A stretch of DNA of 64,000 nt, from positions 140,136,062 to 140,200,061 of the forward strand of contig NC_133123.1 of the NCBI RefSeq assembly GCF_033568475.1, given 5' to 3'. The notes beneath the pieces are model-generated. The model did no database searches, had not been told where the DNA came from, and was given only the letters and a program-made list of their open reading frames with translations. Made by a program: the position numbers and the translations under genes. This document shows, in pieces, positions 1 through 13,100 of this stretch. Source of the stretch: Henckelia pumila (lineage: Eukaryota; Streptophyta; Magnoliopsida; Lamiales; Gesneriaceae). Position 1 is the first letter of the stretch. Every line of letters starts with the position of its first letter.

Positions 1-3000
1 GTAGGACCGAAACCTTTGGTGGGAGGCGAGAATCCTGAACAGGCGAGGAGTTGGATGTCTAAACTCGAGAGTACTTTTCGTGCTTTCGATTGTACTGAGG
101 ATCAGAAATTGGAAGTTCTAGAATTTGTTCTAGAGGATCGAGCACGTTTTTGGTGGGATGCCAAAGCTGCTCAGGCATGTACTGAGAGAGGACAGGTGAC
201 TTGGGGGGATTTCTGTCGGGAGTTCCAGAAACTGTATTTTCCTCCGGCTGTTCGCCAAGCACGATCTATGGAGTTGCTTACTCTAAGGCAAGGATCAATG
301 ACTATTGATCAATATCAGCAACGATTTCTTGATCTGCTTGAAAGAGTGGGTGCCCGGTTAGCCAACTTGTGGCTAAGGGCTTTTGTGACTCTATGTATAA
401 ACAATCTTTGTTTAATATAAATTTACATTCATTAATGTCATTTTCTTTGTCTTTCTTCATATTGTTATATTGTGATATACTATTGATGTTTTGATAAAGA
501 CCTTGAATATAATATAGTGTAAGTAAGATGAGATAGTGAATAAAGAGAGATCACTATTATGAAACACATATTATAGTCACTGTATATTCTAAACAGTTTC
601 TAGTCAATTGAGCCGTCCGCTAATAAGGATAAGGATCGCTCGAGATTGAGACTAGCATTTGTGATGCCAAGTACCACGTTTCATTGGTAATGGACATGGA
701 GATGTTCAAAGCATGCAAATGGATATTCATATGATGAATGATCGAACTATCCTATTCGGACTTTCCAAGTGGTTATCACTTATCGAGTGGATAAAGTCCG
801 CGGTTTTGGTTGTACACCATTAGTCCTTACTACTTGAAACATCATTGAGACTCTATATGCTAGTACTGTACTTTGACTCGTTTACCGACTCTATTGGGGT
901 CAACAGGTGTCGGGATTGGGTACAGTTACGACACATATAAGAGTCGATGCTTTGTTGTCAAGGATTCACCACATACTTGCGAGTGTGGATATCCTATGCG
1001 ATCTGAGGAGATATTAGTGTGACGAATCTCTGGCCAGAGTACATGATGTGTTTTAGGTTACTCGGTTTTCCTAGTAACACATGCGATGTCACTATTTGAT
1101 CTCCAAGATGTAATGCATAGTTATCGAATCTCGAACGACTCTCGATGCACCAATGGTTGTTGATTTGATCGGGATATATGGATGAAGGGACCGTACTGTA
1201 CGCTAACCAAAATCTACTGGTTCTTGCAGGCACTATCAGTGATACCTAGGAAATCATGGGGCGATGTTGCTAGACGCTCTTACCATGATTCGTTGGGCAA
1301 GTCGGAAATTGTTGTTCCGAGTCACAAGGAGTTGTGAGCCCACGACTAGCTGTATCTCTGAACCATTGAGGGTCACACAAGTAATGGATTACTAAAACCC
1401 GTTGAAATAGTTAAATTTAAAGAGTTAAATTTAATGAAAGAGAAGTTGGACTTCTTAACTAAAAGGGAGTGGAATTTTCTAAAATGACATAGGGATGGGC
1501 ATTTTTGGAATCATTGAATTCGGATTCAGAAAAATTATCTTGACTTTAAAAGGTGCAGAAATGGTTTCTGTGCACATTGGTAAAATTGGTTTATCAATCG
1601 GAGTCATGATGAATTTTATATTAATTTCTATAATAACGGGCTTGGCTTGTTGGGTTTAAGTTATGGATTATGGGCCCTAAGGAGTTAGAGTCCTAACATA
1701 ATTATAACTTAATCTAGTCTAAAAATTATATATATATACATATGTAGGGTTCGAAATTCTCACTAATTCCTCCTTGAAATTTTCGAACACTACACAAAAT
1801 TTCTAAGGGATTTTTCGAAAATTCCCTTCTCCCTTTTGAGAAAATTCGGTCTGTGATTTTTTCGAAAAATCACTTTCTGAATTAACATATCAAATCTGTT
1901 TATTCTCATCGATAAACATCTGATTGATTTCTAGTGCAATCAATCAGAGGGTTTCTGTTTTCTGTTCGTGGACCTTATTTCGGAGATTGATCGTGAAGCC
2001 ATCGGTTCCCGGGATATACAAGAAGAGCAGATTAAATTCTGTTGGTGTCCATAATCAAGCCGTTGCTTGAAGAGGTAAAAATTTAATTGTGATTTTATTT
2101 TTACTTGCATAATTTAATCGTAAAGTTTTGATACCCATGATATGGAATCGTTCCATATATAAAAATAAATTTTTAAACTTCCGCTGCACCGGGTATCAAT
2201 TCTTAAATGATCTGAACACGTTTTTTACAACACTGCTACCTTTCAGTCCTCATATTAATGAGAGTGATGCATCGAAGTATGATATCTTTCTACAAGGTTT
2301 GAACCAAGATATCTACTCTCAGGTTGTCGTCTGTGATGACCCGGTATCTTTTGAGACTTTGGTGAACCGTTGCCGTCTTGTGGAGACTAGCAACAGGCGG
2401 GCACAGTTGATGATGCCAGGACAGCCTAGTGGATCTTTTGAGCCCCGAGCTCAATTTGTTGTGCAATCTGGACCTACGTCTTCTTCTACTCCTACAACTT
2501 CATCTGGATCTCGTGGTTCACGAGGTATGTTCCGTTTTGGGAAGAAGAAGAAGAAGGAGGAATTTTGTAGCCATTGTGGAGGGAAGCATCCTGCAACTTC
2601 ATGTCGGAGAGCTACTGGTGCTTGTTATATTTGCGGTCAGCATGGACATCTGCGGAGAGATTGTCCTCAGCGCATGGATTCTGCTAGTGGATCGGGATCA
2701 CAGGTTGGATCTCAGGCTTCTATTGTTCCACGTCAGCAGCCAGCACCACAGAGTTCTTCTAGTTATCGTCCCCAGACTGAAGGGCAGGTGTTTGATCTGT
2801 CTCAGGAGCAGGCTACAGAGGGAAGCGATCACATGTTGGCAGGTACCTTTCTGTTATGTGGTATTCCTGCACTTGTATTAATTGATACTGGAGCATCGCA
2901 TTCCTTTATTTCTAGTCGCTTTGTTAAGAGACATAGATTACTTTATGTATCATTAGATATGGATTTAGTTGGAGCAAGAGATAGTAACTAAGCGTCTAGT

Positions 3001-6000
3001 GATAGGTTGCCTTCTGGAGTTTGAGGGTAATGTGTTAATAGCTAATTTGATGATATTAGCGATGGCAGATTTTGACTGTATCTTGGGAATAGATATGCTG
3101 ACTTTGTATCACGCTACTGTGGATTGTTATCAGCGTCTGGTACAGTTTCATCCGGATGAGGGTGATAGCTGGTATTTTTATGGTGAGGGTGCGCGACCTC
3201 CGATGCCACTTGTTTCGGCTCTGAAGGCATGTCATGTCTTGGAGTCAGGTGGGGAGGGATACCTCATCTATGCAGTTGATATGTCCACAAGTAGTACGGG
3301 TATTGATCAGTTACCAGTTGTCAGCGAGTTTCCTGATGTATTCCCTGATGAGATTCCTGGTTTTCCTCCGGTGCGAGAGGTTGAATTTGATATTGATTTA
3401 GTACCAGGAACTACGCCTATATCCCGAGCACCTTATCGTCTGGCACCGTCAGAGATGAGGGAATTGAAACAGCAGTTACAAGATCTGCTTGATAAGGGAT
3501 ATATCCGTCCGAGTGTTTCTCCATGGGGAGCATCTGTTTTATTTGTCAAGAAGAAGGATGGATTGATGCGATTATGTATTGATTACAGACAGTTGAATCG
3601 TGTCACCATCAAGAATAAGTATCCTTTGCCGCGGATTGATGATATTTTCGATCAACTACAGGGTACTTCTGTTTACTCGAAGATAGATCTGAGATCTGGA
3701 TACCACCAGATGCGGGTACGAGACTCAGATATATCTACGACTGCTTTCAGGACCAGATACGGGCATTATGAATTTTTGGTGATGCCATTCGGTTTGACGA
3801 ATGCACCGGCAGTCTTCATGAATCTGATGAATCAGATATTTCGAGAGTATCTGGATAGATTTGTCATCATCTTCATTGATGATATTCTTGTCTATTCTCA
3901 TGACAAGGATGATCATGCACAGCATCTAAGGATTGTTTTATAGACGTTACGAGATAAGCAGCTGTATGCGAAATTGAGCAAGTATGAATTCTGGCTTGAT
4001 CGGGTAGTGTTTCTCGGTCATGTGATTTCTAATGAAGGGATATCTGTTGATCCTAGTAAGATAGAGGCAGTGTTGAACTGGTCTCGTCCGACGACGGTTG
4101 CTGAGATTCGTAGTTTCTTGGGTCTAGCTGGATATTACCGTCGGTTCATCGAGAATTTTGCACAGTTTGCAAGGCCTTTAACACAGCTTACACGAAAAGA
4201 TGTTGCCTTCATATGGTCCTCGAATTGTGAGGAGTCATTTCACGAGCTGCGTAGACGTCTTACTACTGCACCTGTGCTAGCTCTACCTTCTGGATCAGGA
4301 GGTTATGTTGTCTATACTGATGCCTCTGGTCAGGGGTTAGGATGTGTTTTGACACAGCATGGACATGTTATTGCCTATGCTTCTCGACAGTTGAAGTCGC
4401 ATGAGATTAATTATCCAGTACATGATCTCGAGTTAGCCGCCATTGTATTTGCACTCAAGATTTGGAGACATTATATTTTTGGTGAGAAATTTGAGATATT
4501 CACGGATCACAAGAGTCTGAAATATTTATTCACTCAGGCGGAGTTGAATATGCGACAGAGATGCTGGATGGATCTTCTGAAGGATTATGATTATGAAATC
4601 AAATATCATCCAGGTTCTGTTAATCTTACTGTTGATGCCTTGAGTCGGCAGGTGAGACTTTCTGCACTTCAGACTAGTGAAGTATCTCATATGATTCAAG
4701 AGTGTTGTTCATTGAGTTTTACGCTCAAGCACAAGAAAGGGAGAAATGGAATTCGATTGTATACTATTCTATCTGAGCCAGCATTGTATTCTCGGATCAG
4801 AGATGCTCAGATATCTGATGTTAAGACTCAGCGTTTGGCACGTCTAGCCAATGGAGTTAATACATCTGGATTCCATTTTCAGGCAGATGGTTTATTGTGC
4901 CTATCTAATCGAGTGGTTGTATCTAATGATGCGGAGCTCAGGAACGATCTTCTATCTCAAGCTCACAGGAGTCGATTATCAGTTCATCCTGATAGCATGA
5001 AAATGTATAAGGACTTGCGAACTAGATTCTGGTGGAAAGGGATGAAGCGAAGTGTGTATCAATTTGTTTCAAGATGTTTGGTTTGTCAACAGGTCAAGGC
5101 TGAACATCGACGACCAGGTGGATTACTGCAGAATCTTGAGATTCCCGAATGGAAGTGGGAGCACATAACTATGGATTTTGTCACCCACTTACCTATGGCG
5201 TCACGTCAGTGTGATGCTATCTGGGTCGTTGTTGACCGTTTGACAAAATCAGCACACTTTATTCCTTATAACCGGGAGTATTCTTATGATCGCATGGCAC
5301 GTTTATACATCCAGGATATAGTGCGATTACATGGGATTCCAGTTACCCTAGTCAGTGATAGAGACCCGCGATTTACCTCACGTTTTCAGGAAGCGTTGGG
5401 TACCACTCTAAGTTTGAGCACTGCATATCATCCGGAGACTGACGTACAGTCAGAGCGGACGATTCGTACGCTGGAGGATATGCTACGTTCTTCTGTCAGT
5501 TACCTTTGATCGAATTTGCCTACAATAACAGTTATCATCGTAGTATTGATATGGCACCTTTCGAGGCATTGTACGGTCGACGGTGTCGTACTCCGTTATT
5601 TTGGGATGAAGTCGGGGAACGACAAGTCGAGGGTCCTGAATTGGTGCAGCAGATTGTAGACAAGGTAGATTTGATCAAGCATAGGATCAAAGTTGCTCAA
5701 GATAGACAAGCCAGTTATGCTAATATTCGCCGCAGGCCACTTCAGTTTGAGCCTGGTGAATATGTGTTTCTCCAAGTATCACCTTTCAGGAAGGTGATGA
5801 GATTCGGCGTGAAAGGCAAGCTGTCTCCTCGTTTTATTGGGCCTTTCCAGATACTGGAGAAGATCGGAGATGTTGCATATCGTTTGGCTTTACCGCCAAA
5901 TCTTTCCAGTATACATAACATTTTTCTTGTGTCGTTACTTCGACAGTATATAGCTGATGAATCTCATGTGATTCAGTCTACTGATATTCAGCTAGATCCA

Positions 6001-6180
6001 GATCTGTCTTTTGTTGAACGACCAATCCGTATCCTAGACAGGAAGGAGAAAGTTCTTCGGAACAAGAATATACCACTGGTGATGGTACAGTGGCAGCGCC
6101 GAGGCGTTGAAGAAGCAACTTGGGAAACTGAGAGTCGTATGCGAGCAGAATATCCTGAGTTGTTTGCTTTGTACTTTTGA
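1..6180 (+). pseudogene. Fossil gag-pol region of the Ty3 chromovirus
   Basis: Retrotransposon polyprotein region, not a host gene. Gag occupies 1-338 and continues after the inserted LTR to about 2990, with a CCHC zinc knuckle (CYICGQHGHLRRDC) near 2620-2665. Aspartic protease with a DTGASHS motif lies near 2880-2920, reverse transcriptase near 3440-3950 with the FIDDILVYS active-site motif, and RNase H near 4230-4650. Integrase lies near 4960-5600, with an HHCC-like start and a DRLTKSAHF-type core, and the chromodomain-like tail near 6030-6170. The order RT-RNase H-integrase is that of the Ty3/gypsy group. The region is broken, with about three small breaks besides the LTR insertion, and is not expected to make a working polyprotein. 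Confidence 0.93.
339..2232 (+). mobile_element. Solo copia LTR inserted in chromovirus gag
   Basis: The gag reading frame is interrupted by a block that begins TGAAAGAGTGGGTGCCC and ends ACGTTTTTTACAACA, the TG...CA ends of an LTR. It is flanked by the 5-bp direct repeat CTGCT at 334-338 and 2233-2237, a typical target-site duplication. The 1,894-bp length, the GGGTGCCCGGTTAGCC start and the CCGCTGCACCGGGTATCAA stretch near the end resemble the long LTRs of SIRE/Maximus-type copia elements, as far as I can judge by recognition. No internal region or second LTR is present, so it is a solo LTR, presumably left by LTR-LTR recombination. Target duplication and ends are seen directly; the family assignment is inference. 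Confidence 0.88.
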
Positions 6181-6300
6181 TTTACCATGTAAGATGTAAT
6201 TACAGTTGTTGTAATAAAACATGATTTGATGTTTCATATTGTTATCTTAATTTGTCTTTAGATGTTATTTCGCGGACGAAATATCTAAAGGTGGGGAGAA

Positions 6301-7769
6301 TGTAGTAACCCAGATTCTATTTTAAGATAATAATATGTTAAACATGATTAAGAGTTGGTAATTAATCAATTTCGGAGTGTTATTGGACTTCGAAAGAGAA
6401 TATGGGCTTTTGACTTTGGGCCGGATCGGAAGCTCCGAACCCAGATCGGAAGTTCCGATCCTAGCCACTTCGGAAGCTCATCGGAAGCACAGAGATCGAA
6501 AGCTCCGATCCTGGAACGGAAGTTCCGATCTCCAGCTGTCAGCAATGCTCGATGACTCAGCCGCGAGTTTTGACAAGTGTTGAATGTAGAGCAGATCGGA
6601 AGCTCCGATCGCCCGATCGGAAGTTCCGCTCCTGGCATGTCTTGCATGCACGCAATGAGCTGGATCGGAAGCTCCGATCCCGAAATCGGAAGTTTCGATC
6701 CTGGCCGGAAATTTTGCCTATAAATAGGGCTCGTTCGATTTTATTTTGAAATACGAATTCCCGAGTTTCCTTCTACAGTTATATAGTGTGAGATATACAC
6801 TTGAGGGTCCTATCGGTTATAATAGAGGTTCTGGAATAACCAAGGTGTGGTTATAGTCATCCGGGACTAGCGACTCCAAAGGGCTAACTACGGACGAAGG
6901 TATGGTCCGGGAATCTATTTAAGTTTTGGGAGTACTTATTAGCTTAGTTAAGGCTTATAGAATTTACGTAGTGATACAGTGAACTTTTGAATATAGGTTT
7001 AGAACCTAGGATCCTATTATACTTGAACTAGCCTAGAGGTACGTACACATTGACTGAGATTGCCAGCAAGTATACATGTTTATATGTTGCATTTATTTGG
7101 CATTATTATATGGCATGATATATGATTTACCGCTTTCTATATTCATATGTCATGTGCATATACACGTTGAGCCTATACCTTGTTATACCTGACTATAGAG
7201 CCGCTCAGCTCTATACTCGATAGTCTGTCACTGAGAGTACCAAGACGGCGGGGGCATTTATGTCTGTCTACTCTAGTGTACTAGACGAGTATGGTTGCAC
7301 CCAGAGGTTGATCCGTGCGGTGGCAGCACTCATGTGGCGCCGATACTGAGCATGACTTTTCAAATGACCCTGTACCAGTCATCATGTTGCATGCATTATA
7401 TACATATGTTTACTTATGTCTATGTACTGGGAGTTAGCGCTCACGTCCTAGTTGTTATCTTGGACACCCTATTTCATGGGGCAGGTCGCAGGATGGACGG
7501 AGCTGGTAGTTCAAGGCAGGACTAGGGAGCAGGAGTCTTGAGGATTTTATTATACAGCATGATCTGATATAGCTGTATAATGTTTACTGTTTAAGATTTC
7601 GATTTGGTTGTATCACTACAGATTTAAGCCTGGATTATGTTACTAAGCTGATATGTAAATTATGGTTTTGTTTCCGCACATTTTTACTCTGTTAAGTATT
7701 TTTATGTATTAAGATTAATGCATGCTATTAGTTGCCAGTTAGTAGGTGATTTCATGCAGGGTCACTACA
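6301..7769 (+). repeat. 3' LTR of the chromovirus
   Basis: It starts right after a purine-rich tract with TGTAGTAACC and ends GGTCACTACA, so the tips are imperfect inverted repeats in TG...CA form. Length is 1,469 bp. A TATA box (TATAAATAG, about 6719-6727) downstream of an array of palindromic motifs marks the probable U3 promoter. The right border at 7769 is fixed by the reversed copia LTR resuming at 7770, whose alignment to the solo copy at 339-2232 stops there. Confidence 0.88.
6421..6705 (+). repeat. Array of short palindromes in the LTR promoter region
   Basis: About nine copies of a 17-bp near-palindrome, consensus GATCGGAAGYTCCGATC (arms GATCGGA and TCCGATC), lie in U3 just upstream of the TATA box. 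GAAGC and GAAGT versions tend to alternate in pairs. Copies are seen, for example, near 6423, 6443, 6595, 6614, 6663 and 6684. The GAA-TTC spacing is one base, not the two of a standard heat-shock element, so I do not call it that. Confidence 0.8.
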
Positions 7770-8309
7770 TGATGACCCTCATGGAGTCGGTAAACGAGTC
7801 AAAGTAAAGTCCTAGCATGTAGAGCCTCAGTGTTGTTCCGGGTCGTAAGGACTAATGGTGTACAACCATAACCACGGACTTATCTACTCGATGAATGATA
7901 ACCACTTGGGAAGTCCGAGGGAGGGTAGTTCAGTGAACTCATCGTATGAGCACCAATCTGTATGATTGAACATCTCTATGTCCATACCAATGAAACGTGG
8001 TACACATCATCAGAGATTCTAGTCTCGAGTTCGAGCGATCCTTATCCTTATTTTGGACGGCCCAATCGACTAGGAACTTGATTTAGAATATACAGTAATT
8101 AATAATATGTGTTTCATGTTTGTCATCATATGTACAACCTCATATCTTACTATAGTATATTCAAGGTCTTTATCTATGCAACTGCATGGGTATACATATA
8201 AAGAAAATGCCAGATAAAAGATTAATTATATTAAAATAAAGATTGTTATTATACTTGAGTCAATAAAATCTCTGACCAACATTTGGCTTGCAGGGCATCT
8301 ACTCTAACA
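7770..8309 (-). mobile_element. Part of an older copia LTR, reversed, split by the chromovirus
   Basis: The reverse complement aligns along its length with the first 570 or so bases of the solo LTR at 339-2232, including the TTACCGACTC, GTACACCATTAGTCCTTA and CGATCCTTATCCTTAT-type stretches. It starts (right side) with TGTTAGAGTAGATGCCC at 8309. It is visibly more diverged than the other copy. The rest of the LTR is missing on this side and presumably lies left of the window, because the chromovirus ends exactly where this sequence begins. Confidence 0.82.
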
Positions 8310-8995
8310 GGTAGCGCATGCAAAGCACATAAAAGAGTGCGCAGTCTTTAAATATAAATTCAAATAAAATTATTATGCGAAAAAAAAAACTCACACAATT
8401 TCATACGAACTTGAATTTTACATTAAAATATGGACTCATCTATGAAAAGGGTTTCTCAGGCACACCATGTGCATTAATTATATCGTTCGTTACATTACAA
8501 AGTAGGCAACTTCTTAATTTTCATCTTAAATCCAATCACTGATTAATCATCATAGCTTTGGCAATTTTGAAGGGTTTATTTTCTTATATATATATATTTA
8601 ATGGCAAGTTTTGAACAAATAACAAACGAATAACAACTTGATGGTTGTTCTGTAATCTCAACTCCACATGAACCTGTGCTATTATTATTGCAGTGCAGGT
8701 ATGGATTCTTCCTTTGATTGCGGTGAATGATTGGGTTGATGTGGTTGGGTGCGCATGAATATTATATGAATCAACCTGCGGAAGAGATGTACAGCCTTAT
8801 CCGCATTGTCCGAGTATTACCATTCGAACACTATCTGAAAGATAGAATCGAATGCACCCGTAAGAACATTACTTTTCAGTCTGAGTCGGTTAACGAGCTA
8901 GTTTATATCCTTAAACCAACCAAATGGTGTTACAATCTTGTATGTATCAATGGTGTCATAATATGTAGGGATTAAATGAAAGATAATTAAATTTA
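8310..8995. other. Spacer, no gene recognised
   Basis: AT-rich sequence between the copia LTR and the fold-back element. A short open frame (8727-8975) has no recognisable domain, codon signature or splice context, and I do not call it. Confidence 0.5.
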
Positions 8996-9316
8996 GAGCT
9001 CGTTTGGTTTCAGTAGACAATTAAAAAAAAATGTTTTTTTTAACTATTTGAAAGTGTGTTTATTAACTCAAATGTGTTTGGATAAATTTTAATTGCTTTT
9101 AAAAACACTTATTTAAGCCAAAATATATAAGTGCTTTTTTTAAAAGCCCATATTTATAATTTTTCAAATGTTTTTTTTAAAACTCAATTTTAGAAAAGTG
9201 CTTTCAATATATTTATCCAAACACAAAATTATTTCATCTTTTACTTTAAAAAGTGTTTTAAAAGTCAACTTAAAAAAACGCTTATTTTTTAAAAACTCTA
9301 CTGAAAGCAAACGGCC
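8996..9316. mobile_element. Fold-back MITE-like element
   Basis: About 320 bp of AT-rich sequence bounded by imperfect inverted repeats: CTCGTTTGGTTTCAGTAGA on the left and, reverse-complemented, GGCCGTTTGCTTTCAGTAGA on the right. The interior is itself largely self-complementary (GTGCTTTT/AAAAGCAC-type segments). No clear target duplication is visible, so the superfamily stays open. Confidence 0.6.
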
Positions 9317-10119
9317 ATCAATGCCAACAATGATTAATGATTAATAATAAATGAAAGATAGTAGGAGACGAATGGTAAACGTAATCAAAAGTGATGGATG
9401 ATAACAAGAGTCCCACATCGTAGAATCTTCATGTGATATTCGCAACGTACGCATATTTAATTAGATCTTCAACTGTTAGCCAAGTATGATCCTTCAGGCA
9501 AGTTTTAAGGGGATGTGATGAGTGGTAAATTCTCGCGACAAAAGATGCGAGAAAGGGTGTCCAGCCCGAAGCCTGGTTACGACAATTTGGGCACTCTCAT
9601 ATGAACCAATCTGATCCCTGAATTTATATCAACGCAATCTAACCCCTTCTCCCCAACGCCACGTGACTGGCATATCGTTACCCACCATCACAATTTTATC
9701 GTGTACGAAAATTTTATATATTGTATGTTTTCAAAATTAAAATCCGATCATTGTAATCATGTTACAAATGTGTTTAGATATCCTAGAAAAAGCTTCAAAT
9801 ATGCAACAAATTGCATAGGACTACATACACTTCGAATAGTTTGATTTGGTGGGTGCATTTAATTTTCATCACAAACTGTTTGCATTAAAATCACCTTTAC
9901 TTTAGTCAATTTGATATATGCGTCAATAGAATACACCAACTGTAATACATAATGGATAAATTGTACAAGCTAGAGTACAAAAAAAAATATTTCCATTAAG
10001 CAACCAGAATCCTCACCAAGATCTTCAGAAGCACAAAATTTCGTGATATGAAAGCCACGCTATTGCAATACTACCCACAAAGAGGCTGTAAACAACATAA
10101 AAGAATGAATAATTTTTAT
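9317..10119. other. Spacer and probable 3' UTR of the PSI1-like gene
   Basis: No gene seen. A CACGTG G-box occurs near 9660. The last stretch before 10120 is probably the 3' UTR of the minus-strand gene; the polyadenylation site cannot be placed with confidence. Confidence 0.45.
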
Positions 10120-13100
10120 CTAACATCCGGCTCTAGGAACAGAAAATGTCGAATCTAACCCGTCTAATATATCCAGAACATCCGATTTTTGATGTTTAGG
10201 TTCTCTTCGAGGAGAGCTACCCATACTCCTTGAAGCCCAAACCTTGCTCTTCTTATTCTTTACCATCACAAATTCCTGGCTTTTGCTCAGCCCGGGCACC
10301 AATTTCCTTGGTTTCATGACCTCTTCCAAGAGATTTCTATCCTCGGAAGAAAGGTTGCCTTTGTGAACTGCGGCGTTCTGGCTCAAGGATTCGATATTCC
10401 TAATCGGACCTTTACGAGTTGGAGAACGAACTGGCAGGGATTTATGTCCATTATCTCTGTATCTTACAAGGTTGACTAGACGATGGAGCCAAGATATTAG
10501 CTCGAGAATGCATGCCTCAACTTTAAGCTTGTCAGCGTGGTAGAGTGTCTGTAAGCGAATCAGGTTGGTTGGCGGGCTTGTTTTCTTGCCGAATTCATTG
10601 CTGTAAGAAAGAGAGAGACAAAATAAGAAGTTTCCATCGCAGATGAAGGATTAATAGCAGAGAAAATTCAGACCGACCCTGTGTTGGCCCACTCTCCGAC
10701 CCATCCAAAGCCTTGATGTGCTCTGATTTAGAGTCAGTATACATGGAAAAGGAATGCCGTTAGTTCAACAGAACGCTATACTTCAGAGTTGAATCAGTCG
10801 CAGTGGAAAATCGAAGAGATACAAATTAACCAACAAATTACTAGTTTCATTAAAATTGAAGTTATCGTACTTGGTAGTATCTGTTGCAACCGGAACAAGC
10901 CACTGAAGCGTTTTCTCCATCTCAGCTTTGATTTGAGGAGATGTGAGCTGCAAAAAGCACAATAAGAAGCTAGACCCAGAGACCACAATGTCCATACAGA
11001 GAGGATAGAAGAACATAACAAAATTGAGATACAAATGGTACCAAAGAGAGAGAAACCAGCACATAGGGATTAGACCCAGGAGAAGAGATTTCATAGATCA
11101 ACATGAGAAAATTCAAGTCCACAATGTCGCTTTTTGCATATGCACGAATAGATTTCAATTTTTAAAACCAATGTATCTTGAGAACAAACTGCCTGACGTA
11201 CTTCTTAGAAGAAAAGAAACATGACTTGATCAAAATGTAGCTTTCTACTACTTTTGAATACAAAATACCTATATCCACACCGAATCACAGATCCCAATCC
11301 AGCATTAAAGAAATGGAAGAAAACGAATAGACAATAAGAAAGAAATAGCTCAAAGACAATACCTGCTCGTGAGCATCAAACATCTGTATTCTTGAACGAA
11401 GAGCGGCCTTGACAGTTGGTGGTAACCCATTGTACAATGTATCTCTCATATTAGGAGGAAGAGAGGTAGGGCGTGATGCCTTGAATGAAGTTGAGTTCCA
11501 AAATTAAATTCAATTATTAACGAGTACCAAGAAATCCATAACTCTATCAAAGAAATGGCACACAAAATAAACTCACAATATTATCAATTTGAGTAATTAT
11601 GTTAGCATAATGCAAAGCAAGACCGGCGACACCAAGCCTTTCTGTTTTACTTGTTGAAACCTTGCCAAGGGACGGCAACCCTGCAGTGAGAAGAAAGAGA
11701 TACACATCTTAAATGCAATTCTAACATAAAGAGAATATATAATGAACATGTCAAGAAACAAAGAGATAATATCCGTCAAGTACGGCTACTAAATACCAGT
11801 TCCTTAGATCAACTGTTGACTCTATTGGGGACAAGAAACAATCAATGACGAGAAATGGAAAGTGTACAGTAAATTTACAACCAAATCGTTGATCTGTAAC
11901 TTTGAACAGAGTTAAGAAGTCAGTTAGTAGAAATGTAGAATGCTATCTGTTAAAAAATTATTGGGCATGAAGCTTCGGAGGCTACACCATAATAACAAAT
12001 ATTACATAGCAATTAAAATTCAGAAGCCACTAACCAACATCCAGAAATAGATGAGAGGCACAGGTAAAACTTAAAAGCAAAAAATTGTCATAGCAATTTG
12101 CAAGAAGCTGAACCTATTTAATTATTGTCTACATCCCCCTAATCCATATAAAACAGAAAAGAAACAGAGGGGAAAAAAACAAGAATACAAAGTACATAAG
12201 TATACCATTATCTCCAAACGCCACAGTAATTTCTTGATGAATGAAAGTAACAATATCAACAAGCTTCTCCACAACCTACATGTAGCGAAATATCAATGCA
12301 CATTGTATTGTGGTTATTACCACTGTAATATATCTTGATAGAATATGATTTGAAATAAGATCGCGTGAAGTAAACACATATACATATATTTATATATGTG
12401 TCTATATATAAATGAGAAAAAAAGAAATTAGTCTCCATTGTTGAAATATTGCATCATTTTTTTTCTTTTTGAAAATAAATATTGCATCATTGAGTGCTAG
12501 AATATTGGACAATTTAATCACCTGCTCCAAGCTTTTAGACCAAAGAGATTTCTTTTTCAAGCTTCTTACAAGTTTTCTTTGATGTTTCAGCTCCGTGTGT
12601 AACATTGTGAGACTCTCTCCTACAATACCAAATTAATGTAATCTGTCAGTTACGAGTTTACACCGCCCACCAACCTTCCAACTCCCTTTCCAAACAGAGA
12701 AAGCTGGAAAATACAAAAAGCAGCTCTTCAAAGTTCAAATGAAAGAACATCATGCACAACCTTTTCGAGGGAGGTTTAAAGAATCTGCTTCCCCTAGCTT
12801 TTGCTGATAATCTTGTTCAAATCTGTCCAAAGCATGGAACTCGTGATATAATTCCTGCAAATGCAGCGATATTAAGTCTCTCATCATTCAGACAAGCTAG
12901 AGATTTTACTCATGGTAAATATAATAGTCAAAAGACGTAAGCAAGATCACAATTAGAACATTGTAATGATGAGTCTATTTTGTTTTACTGACTAACTCCT
13001 AGGAGAGTAATGTTTTGTTATCATCAACCAGTTGCATCTTTAAAAAATAATAATAAATTCTCCAACGTATTTGTGAAGAAAGACTGGGCACAATTCTAAG

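Larger units (their letters stand above)
1..7769 (+). mobile_element. Ty3/gypsy chromovirus (Tekay/Del-like), left end outside window
   Basis: A plant LTR retrotransposon fossil in plus orientation. Visible parts in order are gag, protease, reverse transcriptase, RNase H, integrase with a chromodomain-like tail, a polypurine tract (about 6287-6300) and the 3' LTR (6301-7769). The 5' LTR and the start of gag lie beyond the left edge. The tail ending in an EEATWE-type motif and the gene order place it among chromoviruses, probably Tekay/Del. The copy is broken: a solo copia LTR sits in gag and about three further breaks are visible. At its right end it abuts a reversed copia LTR, so it appears to have landed inside that older element. 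Without the 5' LTR no LTR-LTR age can be given; the good preservation of pol suggests moderate age. Confidence 0.95.

Noticed and set aside
6421-6705. Regularly repeated palindromes that might suggest a CRISPR-like array
   Set aside because: Spacing is irregular, units vary, the region is the U3 of a plant LTR and no cas-like gene exists.
8727-8975. 82-aa open frame in the spacer
   Set aside because: No domain, start context or splice partners recognised.
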